Shown here: piece after piece, positions 61,837 to 64,000 of the stretch | Numbering within the stretch: the stretch's first letter is position 1 | How the letters are laid out: each line of letters opens with the position of its first letter | The notes under the pieces: generated by a model | What the model was told of the DNA's origin: nothing | What the model saw: the letters and a program-made list of their open reading frames with translations, nothing else | Database searches by the model: none | Program-made: the position numbers and the translations under genes | From: Hydractinia symbiolongicarpus | Taxonomy: Eukaryota; Cnidaria; Hydrozoa; Anthoathecata; Hydractiniidae | Assembly: GCF_029227915.1 (NCBI RefSeq) | Contig: NC_079882.1 | Span: 30,372,001 to 30,436,000, forward strand | DNA length: 64,000 nt | Reading direction: 5' to 3'

Positions 61837-64000
61837 TCAGCGCGCGCTAACGGCTAAGATTGGTCCGACAGTACAAAATGACTTATTTATCTAAACTTCT
61901 AAAAGAAATCTATCGCAGCGCCCAGTGTAACCGCTGAATTCCAGCAATCATGTCAAAATAAGAAGAATGTTATTTCTTGGGGTCCAATTGGCTCATTTAT
62001 CACATTTATATTGTCAAAGTCCGAAGTCAGTTCAATTAAGTCCCACAGTCAATCTTTTCACTGTTTAAAGCGATGCAACCTTGTAATGTCAGAAACAAAT
62101 CGCTAAATACATGTTGGTACGAATATGTGACGCAACCGTTGTGACTCAAACGGACTGATACCGCTAGAAACTCAATAAAATTTAGGTTTTAAAACTGTCT
62201 CTGTATCTTCAACGCGTGCTAACGGCTAGGATTGGTCCCACAGTAAATAATGATTTAATTATCTAAATTTTTAAATGATGCGCTACCACAGCGGCCAGTG
62301 TAATCGCTGAGTTCCAGTAATCATGTCAAGTTAAGAAGAATGTTTTTTCTTGGAGTCCAATTGTCTCATTTATCACATTTATAAGGTCAAATTCAAAAAT
62401 CAGTTCAATTAAGTCCCACAGTCAATCGCTTCACTGTTAAAAGCGATGCAACCTAATAACATTAAAAAAATATCGCTAAATACATGTTGGTTCCAATATG
62501 TGACGCAACCGTTGTGACTCGAACGGACTGATACCGTTAGAAACTCAATGAAATATAGTTTCTGAAACTGTCGCTATTTCTTCAGCGCGCGATACCGGCT
62601 GAGATTGGTCCCACAGTACAAAAATACTTATTTATCTAAACTTCTAAATGAAGCGCTACCGCAGCGCCCAGTGTAACCGCTGAATTCCAGCAATCATGTC
62701 AAAATAAGAAGAATGTTATTTCTTGGGGTCCAATTATCTCATTTATCACATTAGTAAGGTCACAGTCAAAAATCAATTCAATTAAGTCCCACAGTCAATC
62801 GTTTCACTGTTCAAAGCGATGGAACTTTGTAATATCAGAAACATATCCTTAAATGCATGTTGGTACGAATATATTGCGCAACCGTTGTAACTCAAACGCA
62901 CTGATACCGCTAGAAAGTCAATGAAATGTAGTTTTTGAAACGGTCTCTATTTCTTCAGTGCGCGCTAACGGCAAGGATTGCTCCCACAGTAAAAAATGAC
63001 TTACTTATCTACATTTTTTTAAAAAGCGCTATCACAGCGCCCAGTGTACTCGTTGAGTTCAAGCAATCATGTGAAATTAAGAAGAATGTTATTTTTTGAA
63101 GTCCAATTGGGGAATCATTTATCACATTTATAAGTTCAAAGTCCAAAATCAGATCAATTAAGTCCCACAGTTAATCGTTTCACTGTTAAAAGCGATGCAA
63201 CCTGGTAATATCAGAAACATAACGCTAAATACATGTTGGTACGAATATGTGACGCAGCCGTTGTAACTCAAACGCACTGATACCGTTAGAAAGTCAATGA
63301 GATAAAGTTTTTGAAACTGTCTCCATTTCCTCAGCGCGCGCTACCGGCTAAGATTGGTCCCACAGTACAAAAAGACTTATTTATCTAAACTTCTAAATAA
63401 AGCGCTACCGCAGCGCCCAGTGTAACCGCTGAATTCCAGCAATCATGTCAAAACAAGGAGAATGTTATTTCTTGGGGTCCAATTGGCTCATTTATCACAT
63501 TTATAATGTCTAAGTCAAAAATCAATTCAATTAAGTCCCACAGTCAATCGTTTCACTGTTCAAAGCGATGAAACCTTGTAATATCAGAAACATATCCTTA
63601 AATACATGTTGGTACGAATATATTGCGCAACCGTTGTAACTCAAACGCACTGATACCGCTAGAAAGTCAATGAAATGTAGTATTTGAAACTGTCTCTATA
63701 TTCTTCAGGGCGTGTTAACGGCAAGGATTGCTCCCACAGTAAAAAATGACTTATTTCTCTAAATTTTTAAATGAAGCGCTACCACACCGCCCAGTGTAAT
63801 CGCTGAGTTCCAGCAACCATGTCAGATTAAGAAGAATGTTATTTCTTGGAGTCCAATTATCTCATTTATCACATTTGTAAGGTCACAGTCAAAAATCGAT
63901 TCAATTAAGTCCCACAATCAATCGTTTCACTGTTCAAAACGATGAAACCATGTAATATCAGAAACATATCCTTAAACACATGTTGGTACGAATATTTTGC
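61830..64000. repeat. Satellite array zone IV: diverged monomers right of the LINE
   Basis: About 5.8 monomers in the same orientation and register as the main array. M-type features are common: cctcagcgcgcgctaacgg, agattggtcccacagtacaa, ctaaacttctaaa, gctgaattccagcaatcatg, gtcaaaataagaag and cttggggtccaatt. These are mixed with Y-like monomers (atatattgcgcaacc, acatatccttaaatac). The monomers differ more from one another than those in zones I-III, and no HOR repeats within the short stretch seen. That would fit a less homogenised flank of the array. The right end is cut by the window. Confidence 0.93.

Overview
The window is eukaryotic heterochromatin-like DNA, almost certainly from a metazoan. 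About 59.5 of 64 kb is one tandem satellite array with a monomer of about 373 bp (observed spacings 371-377 bp; roughly 153 monomers left of an insertion and about 6 to its right). I found no host protein gene, rRNA, tRNA or CRISPR, and no bacterial features. The only real protein-coding material is one decayed non-LTR retrotransposon of CR1-like type on the minus strand (57308-61829). Its SGNH esterase, APE endonuclease and reverse transcriptase are typical of elements in aquatic invertebrates and vertebrates. The species cannot be named from this sequence.

Layout. Zone I (1 to about 20960) is built from higher-order repeats (HORs) of 2, 3, 4 and 7 monomers, paced by a recognisable 'A-type' monomer. 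Zone II (about 20960-39900) lacks the A-type monomer. It is made of alternating X and Y monomers in 746-bp dimers, 1120-bp trimers and a tandem 13-monomer (4847-bp) duplication. Zone III (about 39900-57307) has A-type monomers again, mixed with others. It contains a tandem duplication of about 5.6 kb whose second copy carries 3 plus 2 extra monomers, so the copy-to-copy lag climbs 15, 18, 20 monomers. The LINE insertion (57308-61829) splits a single monomer cleanly. Zone IV (61830-64000) continues the same satellite with more diverged monomers.

The LINE reads, 5' to 3' on the minus strand: coiled-coil ORF1, SGNH/GDSL esterase, APE endonuclease, reverse transcriptase, thumb/C-terminal region with a Cys-rich tail, short 3' UTR and A-rich tail. 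It has three in-frame stops. All six changes of frame are of the same sign (equivalent to loss of one base), mostly in A-runs. This suggests either a young element sequenced with homopolymer-deletion errors or a strikingly one-sided decay. It also implies that ORF1 and ORF2 may once have been one continuous frame.

The satellite arrangement (integer-monomer lags, nested tandem duplications, chimeric monomers) fits repeated unequal exchange or amplification. Its size and HOR organisation make it a candidate centromeric or pericentromeric array, but nothing in the sequence proves that role.
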